Positions 1-8,782 are shown, counted from the first letter of the stretch. The stretch: 64,000 bases of DNA from Cellulophaga sp. BC115SP (GCF_009905545.1 NZ_JAAALB010000013.1:93723-157722); one strand, 5' to 3'. The notes: generated by a model not told the origin, from the sequence alone. Numbers and translations: made by a program.

Positions 1-388
1 TGATGATAAGTTGGATAGACTGTTTCTTTGACTGCTGAATAAAGAACGCATAATTATCCAGAATATGCTCTACAGGTACTCCCGAAAATAAATCATTAAT
101 TCCACCATTCAGGATAACGAGCTTTGTTTTTTCAGGAAACCCTTTACCTATATTCCATCTTATTTGTTGCGTAATTGCCCCTCCATAAGCTTGATTACTT
201 ATATCAAGCCTTCCCAACCATTTACTCCAATTTTCTTGTGCAAGAATAGAGTCTCCAAGCAGGAGAATTGTAGCATTTTCTGGAAATAACTTTTGCATAA
301 ACTTATCAGAGTGCTTTCTTAAAAGCCAAAAAAAAGCTGCTACAAACAGAAGGTTGAGCAGCAAAGATATTTTGAGAGCAAGTTTCAT
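1..388 (-). CDS. SGNH/GDSL-type lipase or esterase, partial (C-terminus outside window)
   Basis: The reverse strand from an ATG at 388 reads open to the window edge (129 codons seen). It begins with a hydrophobic signal/anchor segment (residues about 1-22), then a GDS block I (LLLGDSIL) with the nucleophilic Ser, and a GGIND motif matching block III (GxND) of SGNH hydrolases. This family hydrolyses ester bonds; the substrate cannot be told. The catalytic Asp-His block V would lie beyond the edge. It starts 15 bases after the stop of the methyltransferase gene and is probably the last gene of the lspA operon. Family call is firm, function is general. Confidence 0.85.
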   Translation of the reverse strand, partial: MKLALKISLLLNLLFVAAFFWLLRKHSDKFMQKLFPENATILLLGDSILAQENWSKWLGRLDISNQAYGGAITQQIRWNIGKGFPEKTKLVILNGGINDLFSGVPVEHILDNYAFFIQQSKKQSIQLII

Positions 389-403
389 TTTCGAGTAGAC
401 TTC

Positions 404-958
404 CTACAGTTTTGGAATTAACATAGGAACTTCCTTTTGGTATTTTTCATAAGTTTTACCAAAAATTTGAACCAACTTTTTTTCTTCAAAATAAATTCCA
501 ATACGAATATAAGCGGTCAAAGCCAATGCCATAGCAAGATTGTTGGCTGTTCCTGTGATACCAAATACCCCCCAGACAATAACAAGCGTGCTCAAATAGA
601 GTGGGTGTCTAACAACACTCATAAGACCATCAGTGATTAGTTGAGCAGGAGCCTCGGCCTGTATACCTAGAAATGCTTTTAAATCGTACTGTTTGAAGGA
701 AATAAATAACATATAAACACCCAGAATAATCATTAAGCCTCCAAAAATATTATTAGCAGTGCTTGTAGGCATTAATAACTGAGAAGGGGTTGTTATTTGA
801 AAATATAGGATAGGAATCATTAGTACTACAGAAAGTATTGTATATGCCAATCTGTAGTAAGGAAAGTTAATTTTATTTTTTACTTCATTGGATGCTAAAA
901 CAGAATGAAGAGTTCCATACACAATCCATAATATGCCAATGATAATTTCTATTTTCAT
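404..958 (-). CDS. Isoprenylcysteine carboxyl methyltransferase/NnrU-like membrane methyltransferase
   Basis: A 184-residue integral membrane protein with about five hydrophobic segments. The C-terminal half carries the ICMT/PEMT-type signature RHPLYLS, a later EEKKL acidic-basic stretch and YEKYQKEVPMLIP, which in this superfamily form the SAM-binding and catalytic region. The likely role is S-adenosylmethionine-dependent methylation of a small or lipid-like substrate in the membrane; the substrate is unknown. It follows lspA by 18 bases and precedes the SGNH hydrolase by 15, so the three look co-transcribed. NnrU-like annotation is an alternative. Confidence 0.8.
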   Translation of the reverse strand: MKIEIIIGILWIVYGTLHSVLASNEVKNKINFPYYRLAYTILSVVLMIPILYFQITTPSQLLMPTSTANNIFGGLMIILGVYMLFISFKQYDLKAFLGIQAEAPAQLITDGLMSVVRHPLYLSTLVIVWGVFGITGTANNLAMALALTAYIRIGIYFEEKKLVQIFGKTYEKYQKEVPMLIPKL

Positions 959-976
959 ATTTTTATCAATTTATAG

Positions 977-1648
977 CTATTCTTGAGAAGATACAGGTTC
1001 ACTTGTATCAGTGGCGTTAATGTCAGTATTCTCTGTTTGTTCTACTTGTACAGGTTTTGCTTCCAAAGAGGCAAAGAAAGTATTTTGCCAGATCATAATA
1101 GCCATCACACCACAGAAAATCGCAGCATCGGCAAAATTGAATATCGGCGTTGAATACCAACTTCCTCCCCAAACAGGAACCCATTCTGGAATCCATCCTT
1201 GATAGAAGTCAAAGAAAAACATATCAATTACTTGACCATGAAACCATGGGGTAGGAGAGTCATACGGAGCATTGTGTAATAATACACCATAAAATGTACT
1301 GTCAATTACGTTTCCAATTGCTCCACCCAAAATAGCTGCAATACTCCAAAGCAAACCCTCATGAGCGTTCTTTTTAGCAAGTTTTGTTAGATAATAACCA
1401 ATACCAATCATGGCAAAAACTCTGAAAAGACTCAATACAATTTTGCTATATCCTTGCGGAAGAAAATCAAGCGTAATACCGAACGCCATTCCTTTATTAA
1501 GAACGTAATGAAGTTTAACAAAATCGCCAATGATAGGAACTTCGTTGCCTTCATATTTCAAAAAATGATAAATAGCAAGCTTAATAATTTGGTCGATGAC
1601 GATAAGTAAGAAAGTAAGCCAAAAATATTTGTATGGGGAACGAAACAT
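977..1648 (-). CDS. lspA: Lipoprotein signal peptidase (signal peptidase II)
   Basis: A 223-residue inner-membrane aspartyl protease that removes signal peptides from diacylglyceryl-prolipoproteins. Four membrane segments are visible. The family motifs are present: NKGMAFG (about 51-57), GGAIGNVID (108-116), VIDMFFFDFY (140-149) and FNFADA (170-175); the last two contain the expected catalytic aspartates. A longer loop between these motifs (about 150-169) and a Gln/Thr/Glu-rich tail after residue 195 make it longer than the E. coli enzyme (about 164 residues), as seems usual in Bacteroidota. It is the first gene of a likely operon with the methyltransferase and SGNH hydrolase genes. Confidence 0.97.
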   Translation of the reverse strand: MFRSPYKYFWLTFLLIVIDQIIKLAIYHFLKYEGNEVPIIGDFVKLHYVLNKGMAFGITLDFLPQGYSKIVLSLFRVFAMIGIGYYLTKLAKKNAHEGLLWSIAAILGGAIGNVIDSTFYGVLLHNAPYDSPTPWFHGQVIDMFFFDFYQGWIPEWVPVWGGSWYSTPIFNFADAAIFCGVMAIMIWQNTFFASLEAKPVQVEQTENTDINATDTSEPVSSQE

Positions 1649-1766
1649 TTTGTTTAGAATTTTGCCACATCAAAACTCTCACAAGTCCATGAGCTAGGTG
1701 GCAGTTAGTACATTAAATGGTTGAACAAACCCGAGGGGTTGCTTTTGAATCGCAAAGGTACAAAAT

Positions 1767-1804
1767 AAAAACGCCACGATGACAAAATAGCTCGTGGCGT
1801 TTTT
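1767..1804 (-). terminator. Intrinsic terminator after proline dehydrogenase
   Basis: A 13-base perfect stem (AAAAACGCCACGA with its complement) around a 12-base loop, flanked by A-rich and T-rich tracts on both sides. It lies 26 bases past the stop codon of the reverse-strand proline dehydrogenase gene. The flanks would allow it to work in both directions, also insulating the lspA promoter region. Confidence 0.8.
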
Positions 1805-1830
1805 ATTTTTATTCTTTAGTAAATCATCTA

Positions 1831-3093
1831 CTATCTTTTCTGACGACGTACCATCTCTTTTTTAATCAAAGTAAACTCACGACTTGCTTGTCCAGCTACA
1901 GAGGTATTTTCGGCAGCACGACGGAACAAATAAGGCATAACGGCTTCTACAGGGCCATACGGAACATATTTGGCAACATTGTAGCCTGCGTGAGCTAAAT
2001 TGTAAGAAATGTTGTCGGACATACCCAATAACTGTGCAAAATAGAAATGTTTGTCCTTGGCGTCAATTCCGTTCTTTTCCATTAATTGCGCTAAATACTT
2101 ACAGCTATATTCGTTATGAGTACCTACACAAATCGAAATAGCATCACGATTTGTTACAGCATATTCAACGGCTAGATTAAAATCTTTGTCTGTATTTTCC
2201 TTTGTTTCGTGAACAGGCTCGCAGTAGTTACCTTCGTGAGCACGTTGTCTCTCTTTTTCCATGTATGCACCACGAACAAGCTTTACCCCTAGCAAATACC
2301 CCTTTTCACGAGCAGTTTCAGTAGCACCTTTCAAATTCTCAAGCATATCTTTACGATACATTTGGAACGTGTTATAAACAATACATTCTTGCTTGTTGAA
2401 GCGAGCCATCATGTCGTAAGTCAGGGCATCAATTGCATCTTGAATCCAAGATTCCTCAGCGTCAACAAAAATACGAACATGCAGTTCAGCAGCTCTACTA
2501 CACAAATCAAACATTCTTTGGTGAACTCTTTCAAATGCAGAAGATTCTTCGGCAGTCAATGGAACTTCACTTTGTACTTTTTCAAGTAATTCAGTACTGC
2601 TAATACCTGTTACTTTGAAAACGGCGAAGGGAATAGCACTATTATTCTGCGCTTTTTCAATAGTTTTGAGGATTTCTTCTTTTGTAAGCTCAAAACTAGA
2701 TTCACTATCTTCTCCCTCCACGGAATAGTCCAAAATTGTGCCAATCTTAGCTTTGTCCAAATTTTCTATTGCTTTATTGCATTCCTGCAATGTTTCGCCT
2801 CCACAAAACTGTTCGAATACAGTAGATTTAATCAGTTTTTTGATAGGAAAATGAAGAAAAATGAATAGTTTGATAAAAAAAGTTCCTAACTTTACAAGCC
2901 AGTTCTGATTCATACTTGCAAAGATGAGATACATCTTCTTTAATTGTAAATCAGATTTGTCTGAAAATGCGATAGACATGTCCTCAAAGGATATTTTATC
3001 GGCCTTCATCATCGGTTGTGAAATGGATGTTTTAGTCATGTTCAAAGACGAAAAATCGACTAATATGTTGTTAAATGGTGATCGAGTTTTCAA
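1831..3093 (-). CDS. Proline dehydrogenase (FAD-dependent)
   Basis: A 420-residue monofunctional proline dehydrogenase, oxidising proline to pyrroline-5-carboxylate with FAD in a TIM barrel. Visible signatures are GVKLVRGAYMEKER, VGTHNE, FAQLLGMSD and the C-terminal YGPVEAVMPYLFRRAAENTS, which carries the paired arginines that bind the proline carboxylate. The P5C dehydrogenase half of bifunctional PutA is absent, so that enzyme must be encoded elsewhere. The start is uncertain: Met1, Met19 and the Met pair at 27-28 are all possible, and family members usually begin close to the KISFEDMSIAF segment just after residue 30. Confidence 0.93.
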   Translation of the reverse strand: MKTRSPFNNILVDFSSLNMTKTSISQPMMKADKISFEDMSIAFSDKSDLQLKKMYLIFASMNQNWLVKLGTFFIKLFIFLHFPIKKLIKSTVFEQFCGGETLQECNKAIENLDKAKIGTILDYSVEGEDSESSFELTKEEILKTIEKAQNNSAIPFAVFKVTGISSTELLEKVQSEVPLTAEESSAFERVHQRMFDLCSRAAELHVRIFVDAEESWIQDAIDALTYDMMARFNKQECIVYNTFQMYRKDMLENLKGATETAREKGYLLGVKLVRGAYMEKERQRAHEGNYCEPVHETKENTDKDFNLAVEYAVTNRDAISICVGTHNEYSCKYLAQLMEKNGIDAKDKHFYFAQLLGMSDNISYNLAHAGYNVAKYVPYGPVEAVMPYLFRRAAENTSVAGQASREFTLIKKEMVRRQKR

Positions 3094-3409
3094 ATAATGT
3101 TTTAATTAAAAACCCGTTAGTATCACATTGTTAAGTAGTGTGTTAATTGCTTAAAATTAATTAAAACGTGCAAATATAGTATATTAGAATAATACAAAAA
3201 TACATTGGGGTAGGATTTTTTTATTAATCCCCTGTTTGGTTAGAATTTGCAGTTCTTTTGGTGTTAGAACTGGAACCTATCTGAGCTCAATCAAATTGTC
3301 ATTATGAAGCAAAGATAATAGTAATCTTTGAAGTTGCGTGATGCTTTATTGATATCCTAGTGTATCATGTAAGTTTATATTTTTTTACTTGAATTAATAC
3401 TGTTTGCCA
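3094..3409. other. Divergent intergenic region between proline dehydrogenase and DAHP synthase genes
   Basis: 316 bases without a gene. It should hold both divergent promoters. One good reverse-strand -7 box is visible (listed separately). On the forward side, TAATCTTTG near 3331 resembles a -7 box with one extra base, and an AT-rich tract lies at 3370-3400. No repeat family seen elsewhere in the window was found here. Confidence 0.5.
3171..3197 (-). promoter_or_regulatory. Candidate Bacteroidetes-type promoter for proline dehydrogenase
   Basis: On the reverse strand, TATATTTG (3178-3171) matches the -7 consensus TAnnTTTG exactly, with TTG at 3197-3195 as a possible -33 element. The 16-base spacing is shorter than the usual 19-21, so the upstream element is doubtful. 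The implied 5' leader is about 70 bases. Confidence 0.4.
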
Positions 3410-4504
3410 ATGAACGCAAATTTAGACGTAGTGCCGATGCAGGAATGGATTAATACTGACGGCAAACCCTTAATTATTGCAGGTCCTTGTTCTGCTGAAA
3501 CAGAAGAGCAAGTACTTGAAACAGCCAACCGAATCAAAGCGGAAGGTTATGCACACATTATGCGTGCAGGTGTATGGAAGCCACGTACTCGTCCAGGTAG
3601 TTTTGAAGGCATGGGAGAACCAGCTTTACAATGGTTAGCTGAAGCAAAGAAACAAACTGGATTACCATTAGCAATTGAGGTAGCAAATCCTGAACATATT
3701 GAGTTAGCATTGAAATATGGTGTTGATGTATTGTGGATTGGTGCAAGAACAACTGTAAACCCATTCAACGTACAAGATTTAGCTGATGCATTGAAAGGTG
3801 TTGATATTCCTGTATTAGTGAAAAACCCAGTTAACCCAGACTTAGCTCTTTGGGTTGGTGCTTTTGAACGTTTACAAGGTGCTGGTATCAAGAAAATTGG
3901 TGCTATCCACCGTGGTTTCTCTAATGCTCAGGAAACAAAATATCGTAACTCTCCAATGTGGCAAATGGCCGTTGAGATGAAACGTTTGTTCCCACAATTA
4001 CCAATGATTGGTGACCCGTCGCACATGGCAGGTAAGCGTTCGTTGTTGATGGAATTGTCACAACGTATTCTTGACTTGAACTACGATGGTATGATTATCG
4101 AAACTCACCGCGATCCAGATAAAGCTTGGTCTGATGCTTCTCAGCAATTGACTCCTGAAGCTTTAGGCGAAATGTTGCGTGAGCTTGAGGTTCGTAAAGC
4201 TAACTATGGCGTTGAATTTACAGACGAATTGGCTGGCTTGCGTGCTAAAATCGACAATATCGACCGTGAGTTGATGGAGGTTTTGGCAGCTCGTATGGCA
4301 GTAGTTGAGAAATTGGGCGAATACAAGCGTGATAACAGCGTTGCTGTATTGCAATTGGATCGTTGGAAACAAGTACACGCTGATCGTGCAAAACAAGCTT
4401 CTGGCTTAGGTTTGTACCCTGAATTTGTTGAAGAATTATTCAAACTTGTTCACTTAGAGTCTATCAGAAAGCAAACTGAAGTTATGCACTCTTCTTTGGC
4501 ATAA
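3410..4504 (+). CDS. Bifunctional DAHP synthase / chorismate mutase (type II)
   Basis: First and branch-point steps of aromatic amino acid synthesis on one chain. The N-terminal two thirds is a KDPG/class I-beta DAHP synthase: GPCSAE, RAGVWKPRTRPGSFEG, KNPVNPDLALWVGAFERL, IGDPSHMAGKR and IETHRDPDKAWSD bind PEP and erythrose-4-phosphate. The last about 95 residues are an AroQ-type all-helical chorismate mutase (LRAKIDNIDRELMEVLAARM, then LGEYKR and the HLESIRKQ tail). The order (synthase first, mutase last) is the reverse of the Bacillus fusion and fits the Bacteroidetes type, in which the mutase domain mediates feedback control. The ATG at 3410 is preferred over an in-frame TTG at 3404. A terminator follows. 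Confidence 0.96.
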   Translation: MNANLDVVPMQEWINTDGKPLIIAGPCSAETEEQVLETANRIKAEGYAHIMRAGVWKPRTRPGSFEGMGEPALQWLAEAKKQTGLPLAIEVANPEHIELALKYGVDVLWIGARTTVNPFNVQDLADALKGVDIPVLVKNPVNPDLALWVGAFERLQGAGIKKIGAIHRGFSNAQETKYRNSPMWQMAVEMKRLFPQLPMIGDPSHMAGKRSLLMELSQRILDLNYDGMIIETHRDPDKAWSDASQQLTPEALGEMLRELEVRKANYGVEFTDELAGLRAKIDNIDRELMEVLAARMAVVEKLGEYKRDNSVAVLQLDRWKQVHADRAKQASGLGLYPEFVEELFKLVHLESIRKQTEVMHSSLA

Positions 4505-4524
4505 TCTAGCTCTGAGCAATAAAT

Positions 4525-4566
4525 AAAAAAGTGGTTGTCATGAAAATGGCAACCACTTTTTTTTCG
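4525..4566 (+). terminator. Intrinsic terminator after DAHP synthase/chorismate mutase
   Basis: Stem AAAAAGTGGTTG pairs with CAACCACTTTTT around an ATGAAAAT loop and is followed by a run of T. It lies 20 bases after the stop codon. Confidence 0.88.
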
Positions 4567-4627
4567 GCATTGATTATCTCGGGAAAAACCTCTATTTTGC
4601 CTTTTCCATATCATACCCGTATAGTCT

Positions 4628-5878
4628 ATGAAAAATACACTACTAATTCTATTCAATCTTCTGTTTTTGAATAACTTACTGACGGCACAAGTAGCTAAAG
4701 CTGACGATAGTAATGGGGTATTTTGGAAGCCTATTGTCGAAATGGACGATAAGCTTTATCCTTCCTATGTACTTGCCAATGTCAATCGGAATTATCTGAA
4801 AGATAATGATACGCCTCAAGACAAGAAAACCTATTTTGGCGATAGTGAAGGGCAATTTGGAATAGAAATTACCTATTTAAAATTGGGACCTGCAAATGTA
4901 AAATTGGTTATAGAATGCCCCAAAATAATGGAAACAAGCTCGTTTTCTGTTTACTTAAATGGCAAAAGTTCGAAATATCAGATTTTTCCAGAGATTGCCT
5001 ACAAATGGGATGTTTTGACCAATATCGCACAACCTTTTCCTGTTAATGTCAACTACTATGTATATGTCAATGATGTATTAAAAGAAAAGCAAACCAAAAT
5101 TGTGACTGTCAGGAGTATTAACGATTGTCCGTTTATTTTTATTCATAGACAAAAAGTAATACATGATATGAATTTTATGTACGCAGCTTATGTCAACGAA
5201 AATCATCCTGTAATTACCAATCAGCTTATGCCTGAAATTATGCGTACTGGAATTGTAAACAGTATTACAGGGTATCAGACAAACGATAGAATGGAGGTGC
5301 TTAGACAAGTATTTGCCGTTTGGAACGTGTTGCGACAAAGAGGCGTAAAATATAGTTCTTTAGTATCATCGAATAACGAACCTGCTCAAAAATATCCCTT
5401 AGTAGTTCATCAATTTGTGAGAAGACCTAGTGAATCACTGGCTTCGCAGCAAGCAAATTGCGTAGATGGAACGGTGCTTTTTGCTTCCATTTTATATAGA
5501 ATGGGAATTCATCCATTGATTGTGACAACTCCCAATCATTGTTGGTTGGGGTTTTATACTAATGCTCAACACACAGATACGATGTTTTTAGAAACTACTA
5601 TGATGGGAAGTTCTTTTTCGGCTGATCAACTTGAAACGGCAAAGGGTCTTGATATTTATAGCCTCATACTAGATCGACTATATCCTGATTCTTATAAAAC
5701 CTTCTTACTCGCAGTGAAAGTTGGATTTTCGAATTATTCGAAGGATAAAAATAAATTTCTAGTGGACTCGAAGGTAAAGTTTTTACCAGAAAATGCGGAT
5801 ATAGAACCTTTACAATACCAGATTTTTGAAATAGAGCGATATAGGAGAGAAGGGCTTTTGCCGATAATCTCAAATTAA
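4628..5878 (+). CDS. Secreted transglutaminase-like (papain-fold) protein
   Basis: 416 residues with an N-terminal signal peptide (about residues 1-20, ending LLTAQ). A beta-rich N-terminal region of unknown type is followed by a transglutaminase-like core: Cys278 in QQANCVDGTVLFASILYRMG, His304 in TPNHCWLGFY and Glu322 in FLETTM. The Cys-His order and spacing match the Transglut_core fold, and Glu stands where Asp is usual. The protein may act as a periplasmic or surface cysteine peptidase or amidase, or bind peptides; the substrate is unknown. It is monocistronic, behind the DAHP synthase terminator and ahead of a repeat element. Confidence 0.72.
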   Translation: MKNTLLILFNLLFLNNLLTAQVAKADDSNGVFWKPIVEMDDKLYPSYVLANVNRNYLKDNDTPQDKKTYFGDSEGQFGIEITYLKLGPANVKLVIECPKIMETSSFSVYLNGKSSKYQIFPEIAYKWDVLTNIAQPFPVNVNYYVYVNDVLKEKQTKIVTVRSINDCPFIFIHRQKVIHDMNFMYAAYVNENHPVITNQLMPEIMRTGIVNSITGYQTNDRMEVLRQVFAVWNVLRQRGVKYSSLVSSNNEPAQKYPLVVHQFVRRPSESLASQQANCVDGTVLFASILYRMGIHPLIVTTPNHCWLGFYTNAQHTDTMFLETTMMGSSFSADQLETAKGLDIYSLILDRLYPDSYKTFLLAVKVGFSNYSKDKNKFLVDSKVKFLPENADIEPLQYQIFEIERYRREGLLPIISN

Positions 5879-5907
5879 CTAAAAGGAAGTTATCAGTTAA
5901 TAATTTT

Positions 5908-6043
5908 ATTACTGGACAAAACGAGAAAGTGAGATTCAGGTATATAGACTTTTTCACTGAATTTTTAAAAACAGTTTAAAACTGTTAAAAAAATGAGTCC
6001 AAGACAAAGTCTTGAACTAGGAACTTTCATTTTGTCCAGTAAT
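5908..6043. repeat. MITE-like element with 14-bp terminal inverted repeats
   Basis: ATTACTGGACAAAA (5908-5921) is repeated inverted and exact at 6030-6043, closing a 136-bp element without coding capacity. The inner right part (about 5978-6023, containing AGTCCAAGACAAAGTCTTG) is shared almost exactly with 63166-63210 at the far end of the window, so it is dispersed. The 5879-6295 gene-free stretch consists of this element, the palindrome at 6159 and AT-rich sequence. Confidence 0.8.
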
Positions 6044-6158
6044 CAGGTTAATAATATATCAGTTATTAGAATGTGTTAATAATCAGAAAGATACAGTCAA
6101 TGTATACCACAGATATATTATTAGTGTAATTTTTCCTGTTGCTTATATCTTAATCATT

Positions 6159-6267
6159 ATTCTGGCAGTAGAGACGCAATCATTGCGTCTCTACTGCCAG
6201 AATACAATTTTTAAATTAATCACTCATTCATTCAATCGCTAAATCACTAAATTAGGGATGACTCATG
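6159..6267. repeat. Dispersed palindromic repeat, family B copy 1
   Basis: A perfect 22-bp inverted repeat around a single C (arms 6159-6180 and 6182-6203, core GAGACGCAAT/ATTGCGTCTC) followed by GGGATGACTCATG at 6255-6267. Related copies lie at 24749, 27251 and 62933. It sits just beyond the 3' end of the reverse-strand T9SS gene and could double as a terminator. Confidence 0.8.
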
Positions 6268-6295
6268 TGTCTCTGATATCTAGTTTAATAAATTT

Positions 6296-7147
6296 TTATT
6301 CATGTCTTACTACTAATTTTTCTACAACTGGACTACCTACATTTTGACTTACACGAACGAAGTACATTCCTGAGCGAAGGTTTTCTACAGAGATTGTAAT
6401 ATTATTTTGATTTCCTGCCAAAGCTTCCTGTTGATAAACGGTTCCATCCATTCCAATCACTGCTAGCTCATTAGCACGTGCTGATACTTCTGGACTAAGA
6501 TTTACTTTAGCATAGCTAGTAGTTGGGTTCGGATATAATTGCAAACTCATAGCGCTTACATTTTCTTGTGTATTTACCTTGAAATCAGTAACTGATAAAG
6601 AAGCATTATTGGTATGTGCTACAAAACGGATGTTTTGAGTACCTCTTGGCAATTCACTAATATTAAAAGACAGGTTTTGCCAAGCGCTATTTGATTCTAT
6701 GAATAGCACTTCTTTTGAGGTTAATAGTTTTCCGTAAGCATCGTAAGCTTGATAACTAAATCCAGCATTGTCCGATAATGTTTTCGCTTGAAGATTCACC
6801 GTATAATTAGCGTTGTCGTTAGTCAAACGATAATCAAACCAAGCACTAAAATGATTGGCGAAGCTCTGAGGGTTTAGTACTAAAGCACTTTTTCCTAATT
6901 CGCTTCTAAATTGGGTAGATTGAGCTGGTGTTGCTTTCCATCCAAGCGTCTCTATTCGTTGTCCAATAATATTGAATGATGTTATTAGCGAAAAATAAAT
7001 GATAATCGCAGAATGTAAGAAATTTTTTGGTACGATTATTGTAGCTCTTTTAAGCAAAGACGCATATTTGTCCGAATGGGAAGGCGTACATGCAGATACA
7101 CCATACCCTGAGCTTTGACGAGCAAAGCTTACCAGTAAGTTTGTCAT
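6296..7147 (-). CDS. T9SS type A sorting-domain protein, possibly a 3' remnant
   Basis: 283 residues. The C-terminal about 80 residues form a T9SS sorting domain: YPNPTTSYAKVNLS, a GMDGTVYQQEAL stretch, LRSGMYFVRVS and a terminal KLVVRHE. This signal directs export across the outer membrane by the type IX system. Before it is a beta-sandwich-like region of about 130 residues (residues 68-200) resembling a carbohydrate-binding module. The N-terminus is odd: residues 1-42 are not signal-like, the only hydrophobic run (about 43-60) lies too far in, and no internal ATG precedes it. The gene may have lost its original 5' end, or the true start is non-standard. Confidence 0.7.
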   Translation of the reverse strand: MTNLLVSFARQSSGYGVSACTPSHSDKYASLLKRATIIVPKNFLHSAIIIYFSLITSFNIIGQRIETLGWKATPAQSTQFRSELGKSALVLNPQSFANHFSAWFDYRLTNDNANYTVNLQAKTLSDNAGFSYQAYDAYGKLLTSKEVLFIESNSAWQNLSFNISELPRGTQNIRFVAHTNNASLSVTDFKVNTQENVSAMSLQLYPNPTTSYAKVNLSPEVSARANELAVIGMDGTVYQQEALAGNQNNITISVENLRSGMYFVRVSQNVGSPVVEKLVVRHE

Positions 7148-7888
7148 AAGTAGGAGTGGGCAAAAATGTTTTACAGGTATTAGTTTGTTTTAAGGGCAAC
7201 TAATACACTGCACAGAATAGCTACTCAATAATGACCGTGCAGGGTTACATTGATTTAGCATTCTGAAAATTATTCCATACTCAGCTAGTGCATTCAATTT
7301 GAGTGTGCAGCCCAAAATAATGTGCTAGTTGAGTTAATTTTTTGTCCGATGTGCAGTCGAACATAGATTTTATTATGGTTTTTGTGCAGAAAACCATAAT
7401 AAACAAATATATCAAAAGCGTTTGATAATGAAATAACCTTGTAATCAGTTATTTGTAAATAAGCTAACGAAGAAGCCAAAATACTTAATTTTAAGTATTT
7501 TGGCTTCTTCGTTTTACTTTGGTATAACTAATAAATTGAGGGGTAAAAATGTGCACGCATCAATACTTATATAGCCTTAATAAGGATAGTTTAAGAAATT
7601 TTAAGGTATTTTTAATCTACCGAAAACTCATCCAAGAATCTAGCACAGTAGAAATTAAATCTTAGAAAATTATTAAAATATACTACTGTAAATGAGGTAG
7701 TTATCGATAAATGAAATTGAAAAGTGCAATTGCTTTTCTATTTTTGCTGAGTTTTTCCGAAATTTGTACGTAAAATAAAAATGCAATAAAAGCAGGTCAA
7801 AGATGGTTAGAAACTTAGAAAACGTTTTGTAACTTTATTCGACCTTAAAAAAAGCATTGCTTTTGTACAATTAACATCAATTTTTATC
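7148..7888. other. Longest gene-free stretch of the window (741 bases)
   Basis: No convincing gene. It contains a 12-bp inverted repeat at 7371-7401 (TATTATGGTTTT), a perfect 21-bp hairpin at 7468-7511 (listed separately) and a 20-codon signal-peptide-like ORF at 7711-7773. It also holds the upstream region of the OmpA-type lipoprotein, where no exact TAnnTTTG box was found. No tRNA-like cloverleaf was seen. Confidence 0.5.
7468..7511. repeat. Perfect 21-bp hairpin
   Basis: CGAAGAAGCCAAAATACTTAA is repeated inverted after a 2-base spacer. It could act as a bidirectional terminator (TTTTACTTT follows on the forward strand), but no gene ends next to it on either side, so it may mark a lost gene or a small RNA. 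Confidence 0.6.
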
Positions 7889-8782
7889 ATGAAAAAATTA
7901 GTTCTTTTTATTGCGCTACTACCTCTAGTATCGTCTTGCGTAAGCAAGAAAAAGTTTGCTGAGGCGCAGGCTAAGCTTGTAGAACTTGAAAAAAGCAGAG
8001 ACGAAGCTCTTGCTAAAATTAAATCTGACGCTGCTGATTGCGACAAAAGAGTAGGTGACTTGCGCGCTGACTTGCAATCAAAAGACAATGATTTGAATGC
8101 AAAAACTAAACAAGTGAAGGATTTGTCAGATCAAGTTGATTACTTGAAAAAGACAAACACAAACTTGTTAGATCGTTTATCTGATTTATCAGTTGTTAGT
8201 AAGTCTGGTGCTGAGAGCATTAAGAAGTCTTTGGATGCTTTGAACGATCAAAGCAAATATATCCAAAACTTGAACTCTTCTATCCAACGCAAAGACTCTA
8301 TCAACTTGGCATTGGTAATGAGCTTGAAACGTTCATTGGCTGATGTTAATGATGATGATGTAACTGTTGAAGTGAAGAAAGGTGTTGTTTACATCTCTAT
8401 CTCTGACAAAATGTTGTTCCGTTCTGGTTCATCAGAAATCAACGCGAAAGCTGAAGCTGTGTTAGAGAAAGTTGCTAAAGTTGTAAACGATCATAAAGAA
8501 CTTGACATCTTAGTAGAAGGCCACACTGATAGTGTACCTATCTCTACTGAATGTGTGAAAGATAACTGGGATTTGAGTGCTAAACGCGCTACTTCTGTTG
8601 TTCGTTTGTTGCAATCTAAATTTAGCGTTGCTCCTGAGCGTATGACTGCTGGCGGTCGTTCGGAATACTCTCCGAAAGAAAACAACGACAATTCTGCTGG
8701 TCGTAAGTTAAACCGTAGAACTGAAATTATCGTAACTCCTAAATTGGATCAATTCTTCCAATTGTTGACTAACGGTAAATAA
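7889..8782 (+). CDS. OmpA-family outer-membrane lipoprotein
   Basis: 297 residues. A lipoprotein signal ends in the lipobox LVSSC (Cys17), so the mature protein should be lipidated. Residues about 22-125 are a Lys/Asp/Leu-rich helical coiled coil. Residues about 150-285 form an OmpA C-terminal domain, with LFRSGSSEINAKAEAVLEKV, ILVEGHTDS, NWDLSAKRATSVVRLL and GRKLNRRTEIIV covering the peptidoglycan (diaminopimelate) binding site. It probably tethers the outer membrane to the cell wall. Regular, repeated use of a few codons suggests high expression. It is monocistronic with its own terminator. Confidence 0.93.
   Translation: MKKLVLFIALLPLVSSCVSKKKFAEAQAKLVELEKSRDEALAKIKSDAADCDKRVGDLRADLQSKDNDLNAKTKQVKDLSDQVDYLKKTNTNLLDRLSDLSVVSKSGAESIKKSLDALNDQSKYIQNLNSSIQRKDSINLALVMSLKRSLADVNDDDVTVEVKKGVVYISISDKMLFRSGSSEINAKAEAVLEKVAKVVNDHKELDILVEGHTDSVPISTECVKDNWDLSAKRATSVVRLLQSKFSVAPERMTAGGRSEYSPKENNDNSAGRKLNRRTEIIVTPKLDQFFQLLTNGK

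Noticed and set aside
7711..7773. 20-codon ORF with signal-peptide-like sequence (MKLKSAIAFLFLLSFSEICT)
   Set aside because: It is too short, stops at once, and has no recognisable ribosome site or conservation evidence; kept only as a note on the gap.
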